A stretch of 64,000 nucleotides of DNA from Pleodorina starrii (taxonomy: Eukaryota; Chlorophyta; Chlorophyceae; Chlamydomonadales; Volvocaceae). The notes below the pieces were generated by a model. That model did no database searches, had not been told where the DNA came from, and was given only the letters and a program-made list of their open reading frames with translations. Location of the stretch: contig BRXU01000011.1 of NCBI GenBank assembly GCA_030267565.1, forward strand, positions 1,726,501 through 1,790,500, in the 5' to 3' direction. Shown piece after piece: positions 1 through 10,541 of the stretch (position 1 is the first letter of the stretch; every line of letters starts with the position of its first letter). Position numbers and translations under genes: made by a program.

Positions 1-176
1 GAGGGGGCCACCGTCCCCTTTAACGGGCCCTGCGATACTGGCCAAACATCCCTTCCTCGCTTTCTTCCTCCCTTTCTCTCTTGCCCTGCCCGCCCACTAC
101 TCTTGCCCATTATCCCCGCCCCCATTACCCGCGCCCCTCACTACGCCACCCCGTCGCCTCCGCCCCGCCCCCACCA

Positions 177-210
177 TTCCCTCGCCCCGGGCCGTTCTAA
201 TTGCCCCCAC
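177..210. repeat. Dispersed intronic repeat family A, copy 1
   Basis: Carries CCCCGGGCCGTTCTAAT. It lies directly after the donor of EF-hand exon 7 and is antisense to that gene. Related copies are at 1836-1860, 6286-6314, 7304-7333 and 41002-41034. Confidence 0.7.
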
Positions 211-3200
211 CTGCCGTCCACGTCCATGAATCTGAACGTGTCAAAGATGGGGTTGCCGCTGTATCCCGCCATCCGCATGCCCTTCGCCACTGCGTTGGTT
301 CGCGCCATGTTGACAGCGGCCGCCAGCGACTTGACCTGCATCAGCTCCTGCGCGCGATTGAACTTGCGGACCTGGAGAGTGGGGGTGGGGGTGGGGGTGA
401 GGCGGGAGGCGGGAGGGGGCGAGGCGAGGGAGAGGGGGTACAGGAGGGGTTGGCAAAGGGGATACCGGGAGGGGCTGGTAGAGAAGAGAGCGCAGGGAAG
501 GGAAGGTGCGGAGGCAACGCAAATGAAGCGGGAAGTAGGGGTGCGGCCAACGGGGGCAGGGGCGTCATGGAAACTGGGCTTGCGAAGCAGGCGCGGACGC
601 AGTGAGATGCCTGGTGGATGGTGGAAGCGCTCGCGGGAAGGTGGGTGCTCTCGAGTGTGCGTAGGTGTGTGTTTGGTGGTGGTGGGGGAGGATGGGTGGG
701 AGGAAAAGAAGGGGTGTTGGCGGGTTGGTGGGTGTGGGGGTGTGTGTATGTGTGTGTGGGGGGGTTCAGGGAGTGATATGCGGGGTGTGTGTGGGGGGGT
801 ATGCGGGTGGGTGGGCGGCCTAGCGCGCAGTGCGCGGCGCGGTAGCCGGTCTTCAAGGGCGCAGCACACGCCCCCACCCGCACCTGCTCCGGCGTTGACG
901 ACACGTCTGGCACGCCCATGTATTTTTGCATGTAGCGTGTGGAGAAGAGCTGGATCTGCTGGAATGCGTCCTTGGTTCCCCAGTCAAGAGCCTCCAGGAA
1001 GCCGCGGTGACGGCGGTCCAGCCTGGGAGGGCATTGCGGTGTCGTACAGTCGTACAACGGGCGAGGTGGCAGTAAAAACACCGCAGCGGAGGGACACGGG
1101 GCCGGGGGCCATCAGCGAGGGGGAAGGCCGGGGTTGTAGATTGGGACAGTCCAGAAAGGCAATGAGGAGGGGCCCGGGGGGTAGCTCAACAAGTAGAGGG
1201 ACGGCGAGTGTGTGTGGGATAAGACAACCAACGGACGAGGGACGGGTGGTCCAAGCGGGTGGTCAGGAGGCGGAGCGGCAGGTGGGGCCGCCGCCCCAAC
1301 CCCCACCCCACCCCCGGCACCCGCCCCCCGCATCTCCCTCCACTCTCCTCCGCTGCTGCAGCGCCCCCCTCCCGCCCCTGCACGTGCCCTCACTGCGGTA
1401 TCTTTCTTCTTACCCTCCCCCCCCGCCCTCTCCCCCCGGGTGGGGGAGGGGGGTGTTCCGTCGGGCTGCTCCCCCCTCCTTCCCTGCCTCCCCCCCCTGC
1501 CCGCACCTGTCCCAGAAGCGCTGCGCCTGCTCCAGAGAGAAGCCCAGCGACAGCGCCGCCGCCTCAAACTCGCTGCGGGTCACCTGAGGGGGGCGAGAGG
1601 GGTGGGCGGGAGGGCTGTGCGGGAGGAAGGTACGAGGCGGGCGCGGGGAGGCAGGGAAGGAGGGGGGAACAGCCCAACGGAACCCTCCCTCCCCCATACA
1701 CACCAACCCACACATCCCCATACACACGCACAGCCCCGTCCCCGCACGCTCCCACGCCCTTCTCACAACCGAACCAGGAAACACAACCACCACAAGTAAG
1801 CTCTCCCATACCCCCCTCCGCCTCACCGGGTCCGGGGTCCCGGGCCGTTTTAATTACCCCCCTCCGCCTCACCTTGCCGTTCTTGTCGCTGTCGAGCTCG
1901 TTGAACACCATGAGCGCATGTCCCCTGGTGGCCCGGAACGCCGCCACCTGCGCCTGGTGGGAGCGCGGCGAGGGCACCCCCAGCGGCACCTGGATGATGG
2001 CCCGCATCGTGCCCCCCGGCCCAGATCCCGAGGAAGGCATGCCCGTCGCGGGCCGCTGGCTGTCGCGCATGTTCTCCGCAGGCACGTTGATACCCATCGT
2101 GCTGGCGATCTTGGCCGTGCTCGGCAGCGGCGCGGTCTGGGAGGCGTGGGAGTGGGGGTGGGAAGAGGCGCCTCCGGATGAGCGGCTCGGCGACGGCGAC
2201 GCCGGCGGCGGCGGCGGCCGGTCGCGGTCCCTGGCGGCGGCGGCGGCTGCGCCGCCGCCGCCGGCACCGTCCTGCGGACCGCCCTCCGGCGGCGATTGCT
2301 GCTGCTGCTGCTGCTGCTGCTGTGATTGCTGATGTGGGTTTTGTTGTTGTTGCTGTTGTTGGTACTGCTGCTGGCGTCGTTGATCTGGGTCGGCTGCTGC
2401 GTCGTTGATGTGGGACTGGGCCAGCGCGAGGAGGTGGCTGGCGGTGGCGGAGTCCAGGGAGGCGCCCAGGCGGGAGAAGCGCGGGTGCGGCGTGCGGGTG
2501 CGGGAGCGGGAGCGGCTGCCGCCGGGCGGTGGAGTGAGGGGCGCATCGGGCAGCGGCGCCGACGGCGCGGGGCCGCCGCCGCTGCTGCCGCTGCTGCCCG
2601 ACACCGACCCAGACCCGGATCCCGGCGGCGTCGAGCGGTGCCCTCGAGGCTTCACATCCTGCGAGTGAAAGAGCGTATTGACGGATAGACGGATAGACGG
2701 ATGGATGGACGGATGGACGGACAGACTGGGGAGGGGTTGGCCGCGCCATGGTTCCTGTGGGGTAACAAAGTCCATGAGACCTGGCGACTGACTCAGTGGT
2801 GCCTGGTGATTGATGCGGCGGGTTGGGGTGGGTGAGTGGCAGCTGGCCGCAGGGTGGTGGCCGCTGGCGGGTGCCCTGAGCACCCGCCAGGGCAGGGCAA
2901 AGTGTGCCGGGGGGTGCCGGGGGGTGCCTGGGGCTGCCGAGGGGTGCCGGGGAGCTGAGTGTCCAGTGCTCCGGCGCGTCGGGCAGTGCAGGTCCGCAGT
3001 GCAGTGCAGTGCAGTGCGGGCGGCATCGCAAGGTATTCGTTTCGCTGCCCTATTTCCCTTCGATCCCGCCGCCGTTCGTCGCTTGCGGGTTGGCTCGCAG
3101 TGCCCCGGTCCCTCGCCCGCGCCATTGGTGACGCCCTGGTGGGGGTCTGGTGGGTTATCCCACCAGCCCCATATGCCATATCGGATTACCACTGGGGCTT

Positions 3201-3917
3201 GTGGCGGGGGGGGCGCTGCTGGCGGGTTTAGCGGTCGCCGAGCGCACTCACCGGCGCTTTGGAGAAGCTCAGGAAGCCGGATGTGCGGGGCCGGTAGCTG
3301 GAGCGTGAGGATCTGCTGGTGGGGCTGCTGAGACCCGACTGAGCCAGCGAGCCCCCCACTTGGAGACTGCCGTCATTCCTGTGTTAGGGTGGGGCCGTGA
3401 AACACGATGTGGGTGGGATTGGGTGGGGGTGGTTGGGAGGGGTGGCGTGCAGACGCGGGACAAGACATGGAAGCCCGCCAGGAGGCACCCGTAGGTGTCA
3501 ACACGGCGGAGGGGGGGATGTAGGTGCAATACTGTTGCGGTGGACTGGGATCTTGGGCTGAGATTAAAAGGGGCTAGGGGCATCGCCTCCTTTCCGGCCC
3601 CTCTCCTCCTGCCCCCTGTGTCCCCAGGAGGCGAAGCCGAGAGCAGCGGCAAGCACACTCACCAGCCTACGGAGAAGCCGCCCTTTTCAAGCGACTCTGC
3701 AACAGGCTCAAAGTAGGATGGGTGGAGCTTCCGGCGCTCTGCGGGCGCTTGGTAGCATCGGGGGGCAAAACCAGGTAAACCAAGCCAGAAGGGCCTTCTC
3801 GACGGCGAGTGGACAAGCAAAATGCGACGAACTCGCACCGATTAGAGGCGAGATTGGCGGTAGAACTGGAGGTGCGCCATCTAGTTTCCGTGCAAGGTTG
3901 GCGGTGCTGCTGGCCAT
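211..3917 (-). CDS. EF-hand calcium-binding protein, Q/S-rich (3' end beyond the window)
   Basis: Minus-strand gene; exons read 3839-3917, 3663-3738, 3252-3378, 1873-2658, 1507-1583, 884-1022 and 211-371, all phase-consistent, giving about 481 residues before the left edge. The start ATG at 3917 sits in a good context (GCCATGGCC). Residues 1 to about 300 are Ser/Pro/Gln-rich and low in complexity, with a poly-Gln tract encoded near 2294-2330. A canonical EF-hand then spans the exon 4/5 junction: its loop DSDKNGKVTRSE has acidic residues at positions 1, 3 and 12 and Gly at 6. A second, degenerate EF-hand follows (DRRHRGFLEALD) and a third begins at the last exon (FRFMDVDG) and would finish off-window. 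The role is presumably calcium sensing. No catalytic domain is visible and I do not recognise the family. Exons 1-2 are the least certain. Confidence 0.75.
759..784 (-). repeat. Dispersed intronic repeat family B, copy 1
   Basis: On the minus strand this reads CATATCACTCCCTGAACCCC, in sense with the EF-hand gene, in the intron between exons 6 and 7. Other copies are at 15261-15391 (three in tandem), 38713-38737 and 42638-42671. Confidence 0.7.
1071..1089 (-). repeat. Acceptor-proximal motif family C1, short copy
   Basis: The minus-strand reading is CCGCTGCGGTGTTTTTACT, about 50 bases upstream of the acceptor of EF-hand exon 6 and in the gene-sense orientation. It matches the start of the longer C1 element at 24108-24164 and 37784-37839. 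Confidence 0.5.
1144..1163 (-). repeat. Dispersed intronic repeat family D, short copy
   Basis: The minus strand reads ATTGCCTTTCTGGACTGTCC, in sense in EF-hand intron 5. It shares the TGGACTGTC core with copies at 6362-6407, 8732-8788, 18509-18549 and 40810-40853. Confidence 0.4.
1442..1695. repeat. Inverted repeat pair flanking EF-hand exon 5
   Basis: Arms at 1442-1490 and 1648-1695 are reverse complements over about 48 bases, with only a few mismatches (shared core CCCCCCTCCTTCCCTGCCTC). They enclose exon 5 (1507-1583) almost exactly, one arm in each flanking intron. Confidence 0.8.
1836..1860. repeat. Dispersed intronic repeat family A, copy 2 (diverged)
   Basis: Reads CCCGGGCCGTTTTAATTA. 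It lies within 40 bases of the donor of EF-hand exon 4 and is antisense to the gene. Confidence 0.55.
2673..3017. repeat. Three short tandem repeats in EF-hand intron 3
   Basis: The intron between exons 3 and 4 holds a GACGGAT-type array (about 2677-2722), a GGGGTGCCGG-type array (about 2908-2955) and a GCAGT array (about 2993-3016). None is coding in the gene model. Confidence 0.7.
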
Positions 3918-5968
3918 GGCGACCAAAAGCGTCCTCGATGCGGTGCGAAGCAGCTAGCCGCGGCCTAAAGGGCTTTTTATGTCATGGCGTCAACAATTGG
4001 ATTACACAAGGCGAGGAATCCAAGCCTCGAAGTCGAAGGATGAGCGCCCGCAATAAGCCAGAACTCGAACCAATGGCGTTAGAGCTATTCAAAGCTTCTT
4101 AGTGATGCGTACAAATCAACAGGTAAAGCTGCTAAAGCGGCGCAAGGTTGGTTTTTGCCAGTGAGGTTAGGTGACAATGCTTCTTGACAGAACAAGCCGC
4201 AGGTAAGACCTAACAATAAATATTAGGCTATAAAATTGTGGAGCTGCTTCCATTGGAAGGGAGTTCGTCGGTCGCCTTAGAGGATGCCGTACGTTCGGAT
4301 TAGCTGGATTGAGCAACCCCCGTCAGCCGCCGCAGACCGCAGCATCACACTCGGGTCGCTGTAAGGGCATAACATTATAGTCTTATCACACAAAAATAGG
4401 ACCAGGCTAAGGGCCCGTGCTCTGCCAGTGCCCCCGGAAGTATTGGTTTGTAATCCACGACGCAAGCAGGCGCAGACCCTCACCTGCCCTCACAGACAAT
4501 CGAGGGCGGGGACGGGGTTGCCCGCTTGCCCCCCCCCTCCCCGGCAATTTACGTTTTTGGTCGGGTGTCCCAGCCACAACACTTTAGCGATTCCCGTCAA
4601 CTGATGCTATGTCCGGTATGCCAGCAACAGCCTCAGATCTGCCCCGCAACGGTCACGCAGGGGTGGTGACGCTGGACCCGACCGCGCCCAGGCAACAGCA
4701 CCCCTGGTATCGCTGGTGCTGCGGGCTGGCGTTTTGGCATTCCCAGCCGAGCGGCCAAGGCCCGGAAGGCACCCCGGATCCCACCTGCCTGCGTGTGCTT
4801 GCGCGCTGCTTGCGCCAAAAAGGAGGTATGGGGGAATGGGGCTCTCTTTCACCCTTTCCACACCACCCGACCGGGTCCTGTTCGGCATCTGTCTAGTCTT
4901 AACAGAGCTTGGCAGCCTTAGCCCTCGAACTCACCGCACCGGCACCCGCCAGCATGCAATCACACAGCACCCCTCAGCACCCTGTCGCACAAAGTCCCTG
5001 CAGGTTCCGTTCCTGCGCCCTCCAGCGCCTGGGTGACCGGGGGTTCTGGGTGACTTGATCGACCCCAGGCGGGTGCAACTTTTGTAGGCGTGTCGAGCCC
5101 CAGAGGTGGGCGTGTGCGCCATGCACGGTTACAGCAGAGGGCTCATGAGGGCCTCAACAGACAGGATGATCCCAGCACAGCACTGCCGGCGGATGGCGGC
5201 GTCCGACCGCAGGATACGGGACCCGGGCCCCGGGACCCGCGCAGGCCGCGTGCACTCCCGCCGGGAAAAGGGATATGGCGTTATGGCTCCTCCGCCGCCC
5301 CCAGGTGGCAGCGCGCTCCGAGACCAACGTCTGGACGCCCTCATCCGTCAACCCACCCAAACCCCTCCTCCTCCCCCTACCTCGTCGTTCGCAACGCTTT
5401 CGCCGCCCCGTCGGCGCTGCGCTGCGCCTACCGTCGCCCGCCCACCGCCGACCCCACCCCGCGAAATCGTGTCTCGCACTGAAAACCCCGGACACCCTCC
5501 CCTCCTCCCTCCCCTCCTCCCTCCCGGAGACGCAAATATGGTACACGGCGACGAGGGCTCAGCGGCTGCTGGCTCGCTATAACGTTAACGCCGGGATGTC
5601 CCACATCATAACCCTTCGCTGCGGTATCTTCTTTCTACCCTCCGGCCAGCCTCCCCCCTTTTTCATAAACGAAACGGACCCCCCAAACAAACGCACAGAT
5701 ACCGGTATGAGATGATATCTTGATATGATAGGTAGTACACCCCAGTGCATTCTAGCCAAGTTGTGCTTTATTTAACAGACGCGTCGCCCTCCCCCGCGGC
5801 GACACGCACCCACTCTCCACCACCACAGTACCAAAGCAATGCGCTGCCTGCCTACCAACACACACCATACACACACACGCTGCCCCTGCCACCTCCCCCA
5901 TACCCTGCCCGCACATCCCCCCTCAAGTCGAGAGTCTCAAACCCCCCTCCCCCTCCCCCTCCCCCAGC
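3918..5968. other. Intergenic region: EF-hand promoter side and DDX47 3' flank
   Basis: No gene supported. 3918-4600 is lower in GC than the flanks and lies upstream of the EF-hand start, so it should hold that promoter; no clear TATA box was identified. A short family C1 motif (CGCTGCGGTATCTTCTTTCT) sits at 5618-5641 on the plus strand. ORFs here are short and share nothing I recognise. Confidence 0.5.
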
Positions 5969-8900
5969 TCAGTACTTTCTCCCTCCCAGCTTCGGCCGCT
6001 TGCCGCCGCCGCCCCCACCGCCTCTCCCGCCGCGTCCGCCGCCGGCCGCCCCTCTCCCGCCTCCCGCCCCTCCCCCCACCGGCCCGCCCTCGTCGTCTCC
6101 GTCCTCCCCCTTCCGCTTCCCCTTCTTGCCCGCATCCGCCTCCTTCATCTGCATGGTGGCCAGCCTCTGCGCGTCACTGACCCGCTCCAACAGCATCAGC
6201 ACCTCCTCACGCTCCGCCGCAAACTGCTCCATCTTGATACCTGTGTAGGGGGGGGGGGCCAGGGGCGGGAGAGACAAGCAGCAGCGGGGGGCAATAAGAA
6301 CGGCCCGGGGCGACGTTGGCGGGGGGACGTTAGTTGGGCGACGATGGGGCGGGTGGGGTGGGGGTAAGAGTGTGACAGTCCAAAGCGGCAGGCTGACAGG
6401 CTGACAGACGTTGGGGTTGGTGATGGTGGGAGGGGGGGACAAAAGAGGGCGTTGAGCACGACAGGACAGGACAGCCTGAATGAATAAATGGCACGACAGC
6501 CGGTATTTAGATGGGAACTGCTCTGACAGTGTGTGTGTGGTGCCTGGCTGGCTGCCTGCCTGGCTGCCGTACATACCCCCCCCCACCCCCCCGAACCCTA
6601 CCTGTGAGGTGCTCGATCTTCTGGAACAGCTCCACGTCGTACTGTGTGGCGATGGTTACGGAGCGGCCCGAGCGGCCGGCGCGGGCGGTGCGACCCACCC
6701 GGTGGATGTAGTCCTTGGAGTTCTGGAGGAGGGGGCGGGGGGGGGGGCGGGGTGTGTGTGTTTGTGTGTTTGTGTGTCGCGGGGGAGGGCAGGCAGGCAT
6801 TCAGGCCGCAAGCATTCAGGCCCCACCCCGCCACCCCCTCATCGCCCCACCCCCCCCCCCCAAACACACCTGCGGCACATCGTAGTTTACGACCACGTCC
6901 ACCGATGGGATGTCCAGACCTCGTGACGCCACATCCGTCGCCACCAGAATGTTCCTCTCCCCCGCCTTGAACTTGTTGAGTGCGCCCAGGCGCTTGGGCT
7001 GGCTCATGTGGCCGTGGATGGGCACCGCTCCGAAGCCCAGGTTGCGCAGCAGCAGCGCGATGCGGCGGGTGGACTCACACGTGCGGGTGAAGATCTGGGG
7101 ACGGGGGTAAGAAGGAGGATACCGCAGCGAAGGAAGGGGGGAGGACCGGGGGGGGGGAAGGAGGGGGTGTCTACACTGGGTGGGAGGGGGAGACCCACCC
7201 ACCCACCAACCACGCACGCGGGCCCGCACCACCGCCCCTTTTCCCCCCCCCTGCTGGAGATATCAGGTAATCCTCAGGTAATATCCCAGGTAACTGCGTT
7301 GCGTTCCCTCGCCCCGGGCCGTTCTAATCCCCCCCCACACGCAAACCACCACCACCACGTACACTGGCACACACGCAACCAGCCTTTCAAGTCCCCTCCC
7401 CAAACCCCCCCTTCCCACCCCCCCTCTCCCACCATGAACGTTGATCCGCTGAGCTCGTTGAGTACGTAGGCCAGGTAGCAGTCCTTGTACTTGGCCGGTA
7501 TGAACACGTACTGCTGCCTCAACGTCTCCACCGTCGAGTATTTGGCCGCCACCTCCACCTTGACCGGCTTCACCAGACAGGCCCGCTGCAGCTTCTGAAC
7601 CTTGTTGGTCATGGTGGCGGAGAACAGCTGGGTGCGCCGCTCGCGGGGGATAACCTGGGGGGGAGGGGGGTAGGGCAGTGCGTGTGTGTGTGTGTCGTTA
7701 CAGTATCTGACCGGGCCCTGACGCTGGCCAGGGGCTGCTAACCAGGGGCCAGATGCTGGCCAGGGGCTGTGTGTGTGATTGGGGAGGGGAGGGGAGGGGA
7801 GGAGAGGGGGGGGCGGGAGGGGGGCGACGAAGCGCGCGGCGAAGGGAAACGGATGCGCGGCGCTGCCTTTCGCGGGAGACAGACCTCCACACGCGGTTCG
7901 TGCATGCCCACGCACACACGATACGCATGTCGTACAAAGTCGTACACGCATGTCGTACACGCATGTGTTGCCCACATACCTTGAGGATCTGGTCGATCTC
8001 CTGCTCAAAGTCCATATCTAGCAGCTTGTCGGCCTCGTCCAGCACCAGGTGCTTGAGCTGCTTCAGATTGAAACCCTGCAGTACGGCAGTGCACGGCACG
8101 GTACGGCCATGCCGTACAGATCATGGAATCACCGTGAAGCCAGGTGACACCGGGGGGGGGGGGGAGCCGCGCGTCCGTCGTCGCGGAAGCGGCGCCCTCC
8201 GTCCCCAGAGTGCGGCGGGGCGCCCCGCTTAGCCTCCGCCCCAACCTCCGCCCAGCCCAATCCCATCCGAGCCACCCACCCACCCACCCACCCACCCACC
8301 CACCCACCCACCCACCCACCCACCCACCCACCTACCCGTCCCCCACCCGCCTGCGCACCCCTCCCACCCACCCGCCTCCGCACCCCAACCCCTTTCTGAA
8401 ATACAAAACGAAAAGGTGCCCTCCATATCCCCCACACCCCATTCCCATACCCCAACCCCACGAAGCCCCCCCAACCCCACGAAGCCCCCCCACACACGCA
8501 CACGCACCCACCTTTGTGTTTGACAGGTGATCCACCACTCGCCCCGGAGTGCCCACCAGGATGTGTGGCCGCTTGGCCAGAGCTATGGCCTGAGCCATCA
8601 TGTCGATTCCGCCCACCAACACCGCACACTTGACACCGATGCCGCTGCCGAGGGCCTCAACCTGGTCGCGGGGGGGGGGAGGGGGCAGGGCGGGGGGGGG
8701 GGGCGGTCGCGGGGTGGTGGGGTGTGGGCGGAGAGGAAGAGTACGACAGTCCACAAGGGAGCAGGCTGACAGGCTGACTGGCTGACAGGTGGGGAGGAGT
8801 TAAGGGTGCGATGCGTCGCAGCCCCGCCCAAAACCACCCCACCTCAACTCCCCCGGTGTCCTCCTGCCCCCCCCCCCAACACACACGTACACACGCACAC

Positions 8901-9662
8901 ACACCCGCCCACCTGCTCCGCTATCTGGATGGCCAGCTCGCGTGTGGGACTGAGTATGAGCGCAAAGTGCTCCTGGGGTCGGTCCATGAGGGCTTGAAGG
9001 ATGGGCAGGGAGAAGGCGCCCGTCTTGCCGCTGCCGGTCTGAGCCAGGCCGATCACGTCTTGGCCTGGCAGGGGGAGGGAGGGGCCGGGGAGGGAGGGGC
9101 CGGGGAGGAAGGGAGGGGCCGGGGAGGGGCGGATCGAGGGGGGGAGGGAGCGGGGAGGGAGAGGGGGAGGGAGGGAGGGAGCGGCGGACAGCCGGGCAGG
9201 TCAGGGAGGGGTTGTATGTGTTTGTGTGTGCTCTGACTCGCGGCAAGATGCGAGGGGGATTCCGTCCCGGCAGCCGTGTGGGTGTACCGTACACGTCGCC
9301 TCGCCCTCGGACCTCACAACTGTCGTTGCCATTGGGTTCGCCCGGCGGTGGCGCCCGGGGTCGGGACCCGGGACCCAGCCACCCGGCGCAACACGGAGCC
9401 AAGTCAGCGGAAGCAACTGCCGTCGCTGAGCCGGAGTGCCGCCGCCTGCGGCATGCTGGCAAAACCCTTGACGGATGCGCACTTTTTGACGGGTGCGCGC
9501 ACCTTGCAGCAAGTGCGGGACTGCTTGCTCTTGGATGTTGCTTGGCGATTTCCAGCCGAGGCCGGCCGCCGCCTCCGCGAGCTGCGTGCATATCCCAAGC
9601 TTCTCGAAGGCGGCTACCGCTGCGGCCCGTTCCGCGTCCGTTAGCTTGTCCGGACCGCCCAT
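5969..9662 (-). CDS. DDX47: DEAD-box ATP-dependent RNA helicase DDX47/Rrp3
   Basis: Eight exons: 9503-9662, 8913-9064, 8512-8661, 7980-8075, 7433-7654, 6870-7094, 6602-6722 and 5969-6240, giving 465 residues. All helicase motifs are visible in order: Q-motif region ([13 protein letters not shown]), Walker [30 protein letters not shown] in [16 protein letters not shown] in LFSATMTNK, then [13 protein letters not shown] and [13 protein letters not shown] in the second RecA lobe. Sequence and length match the DDX47 (human) / Rrp3 (yeast) family, nucleolar helicases needed for early pre-rRNA cleavage and 18S maturation. The C-terminus ends in a Gly/Arg-rich basic tail with a [10 protein letters not shown] end, consistent with nucleolar RNA binding. 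ATG at 9662 is the only good start. Two introns carry family A and D repeats. Confidence 0.96.
6286..6314 (-). repeat. Dispersed intronic repeat family A, copy 3
   Basis: The minus strand reads CCCCGGGCCGTTCTTATT, sense to DDX47 and about 45 bases upstream of the exon 8 acceptor. Confidence 0.7.
6362..6407 (-). repeat. Dispersed intronic repeat family D, copy
   Basis: The minus strand reads CTGTCAGCCTGTCAGCCTG, then TGGACTGTC. It is sense-oriented in DDX47 intron 7 and nearly matches 8732-8788. Confidence 0.65.
7104..7133 (-). repeat. Acceptor-proximal motif family C1, short copy
   Basis: The minus strand reads CGCTGCGGTATCCTCCTTCT followed by TACCCCC and the CAG acceptor of DDX47 exon 6, so the motif forms that acceptor's pyrimidine tract. 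Confidence 0.6.
7304..7333. repeat. Dispersed intronic repeat family A, copy 4
   Basis: Reads TTCCCTCGCCCCGGGCCGTT then CTAAT. It is antisense to DDX47, about 100 bases inside the donor of exon 5. Confidence 0.7.
8272..8333. repeat. (CCCA)n microsatellite
   Basis: About 15 uninterrupted CCCA units (TGGG on the gene strand) in DDX47 intron 3. Just upstream on the plus strand, 8101-8117 is a perfect hairpin, GTACGGC-cat-GCCGTAC. Confidence 0.9.
8732..8788 (-). repeat. Dispersed intronic repeat family D, longest copy
   Basis: The minus strand carries three CTGTCAGCC/CAGTCAGCC units followed by TGGACTGTCGTAC, in sense in DDX47 intron 2, about 70 bases before the exon 3 acceptor. Confidence 0.65.
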
Positions 9663-10541
9663 GTCCTCAGTAACTGCTTAAATTAAAGTGTATTGTAGTT
9701 AATCTTGGTGCGGGATGCCCTGCAACTTGACTGTTTCAGTTGTACCCAATTTTAAGGCAGCATTTCAGAGGAATCAAGTGGTACATACGACAACGAATTG
9801 CATACGGCGGACAATGCACAAACTACTCTGTGTATGCGCGATGCACGTATGCAGTGTTGGCAGGGTGCAACCGAAATAACGGCCGCCGTGGTTTCCGACA
9901 TTCCGAGGACGCGCAGCAGACGGCAAAAGCGCATTTGACACTGCAGTCAATTCAAGCGGGATAGTGTACACAGCTGCTTCCCAAATACCCATACCCGTCG
10001 CGACATCCCTGCACAACAATTCGGGCCACAGCGCAGCCAATCCTATGCCAATTATATTTAAACCATTTGCAAAATACGCCAAATTAGAGTAGTAACCGGT
10101 AACGCAACCTGGTGTGCAAGTTGGCGTCGTTAGGTTGTGACGGCCGCCTTAACGACGACCACAAACCGCAGCGCAGGCCGTGGGCCCAGCCCTGGTGCCT
10201 GATATCAACGCAGTCGCCAAACGACATCCTCAGCTCCTGCCCGCGTCGCAACCCGTCGAGAGCGGCTTGGTGGCGGAGCGGCAGCTGTCGTTGCGTCGTC
10301 TGCGACACCCCCCACAGCGCGCCGGCCGCTGCAAACCCCCACCTCGCGACGGCAAACTCGCTCCAAAGCCCCCTCCACACAGCGCGCCAATGATCCGCCA
10401 CATCGGCGGCCCCGCCACATCGGGGTTGTTGACGTGTTGACTGGCGCTCCGCGGGGGGGAGGGGGTCTTGGCAGCCACGCTCGCGGCCCAGGGTGCCTGC
10501 TTCCCGCTGAGGCTGCGGGCGGGCTCTTGGCGGCAACGAGG
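9663..10541. promoter_or_regulatory. Shared upstream region of DDX47 and the OPR gene
   Basis: An 879-base gap between divergent start codons. It is less GC-rich than the coding flanks near 9670-10090 and must contain both promoters. No TATA or other element is clear enough to place. Confidence 0.5.

Noticed and set aside
4060..4075. GGTTCGAGTTC (minus strand) as a tRNA B-box
   Set aside because: The flanking bases do not form a T-arm stem and no A-box or cloverleaf could be drawn.
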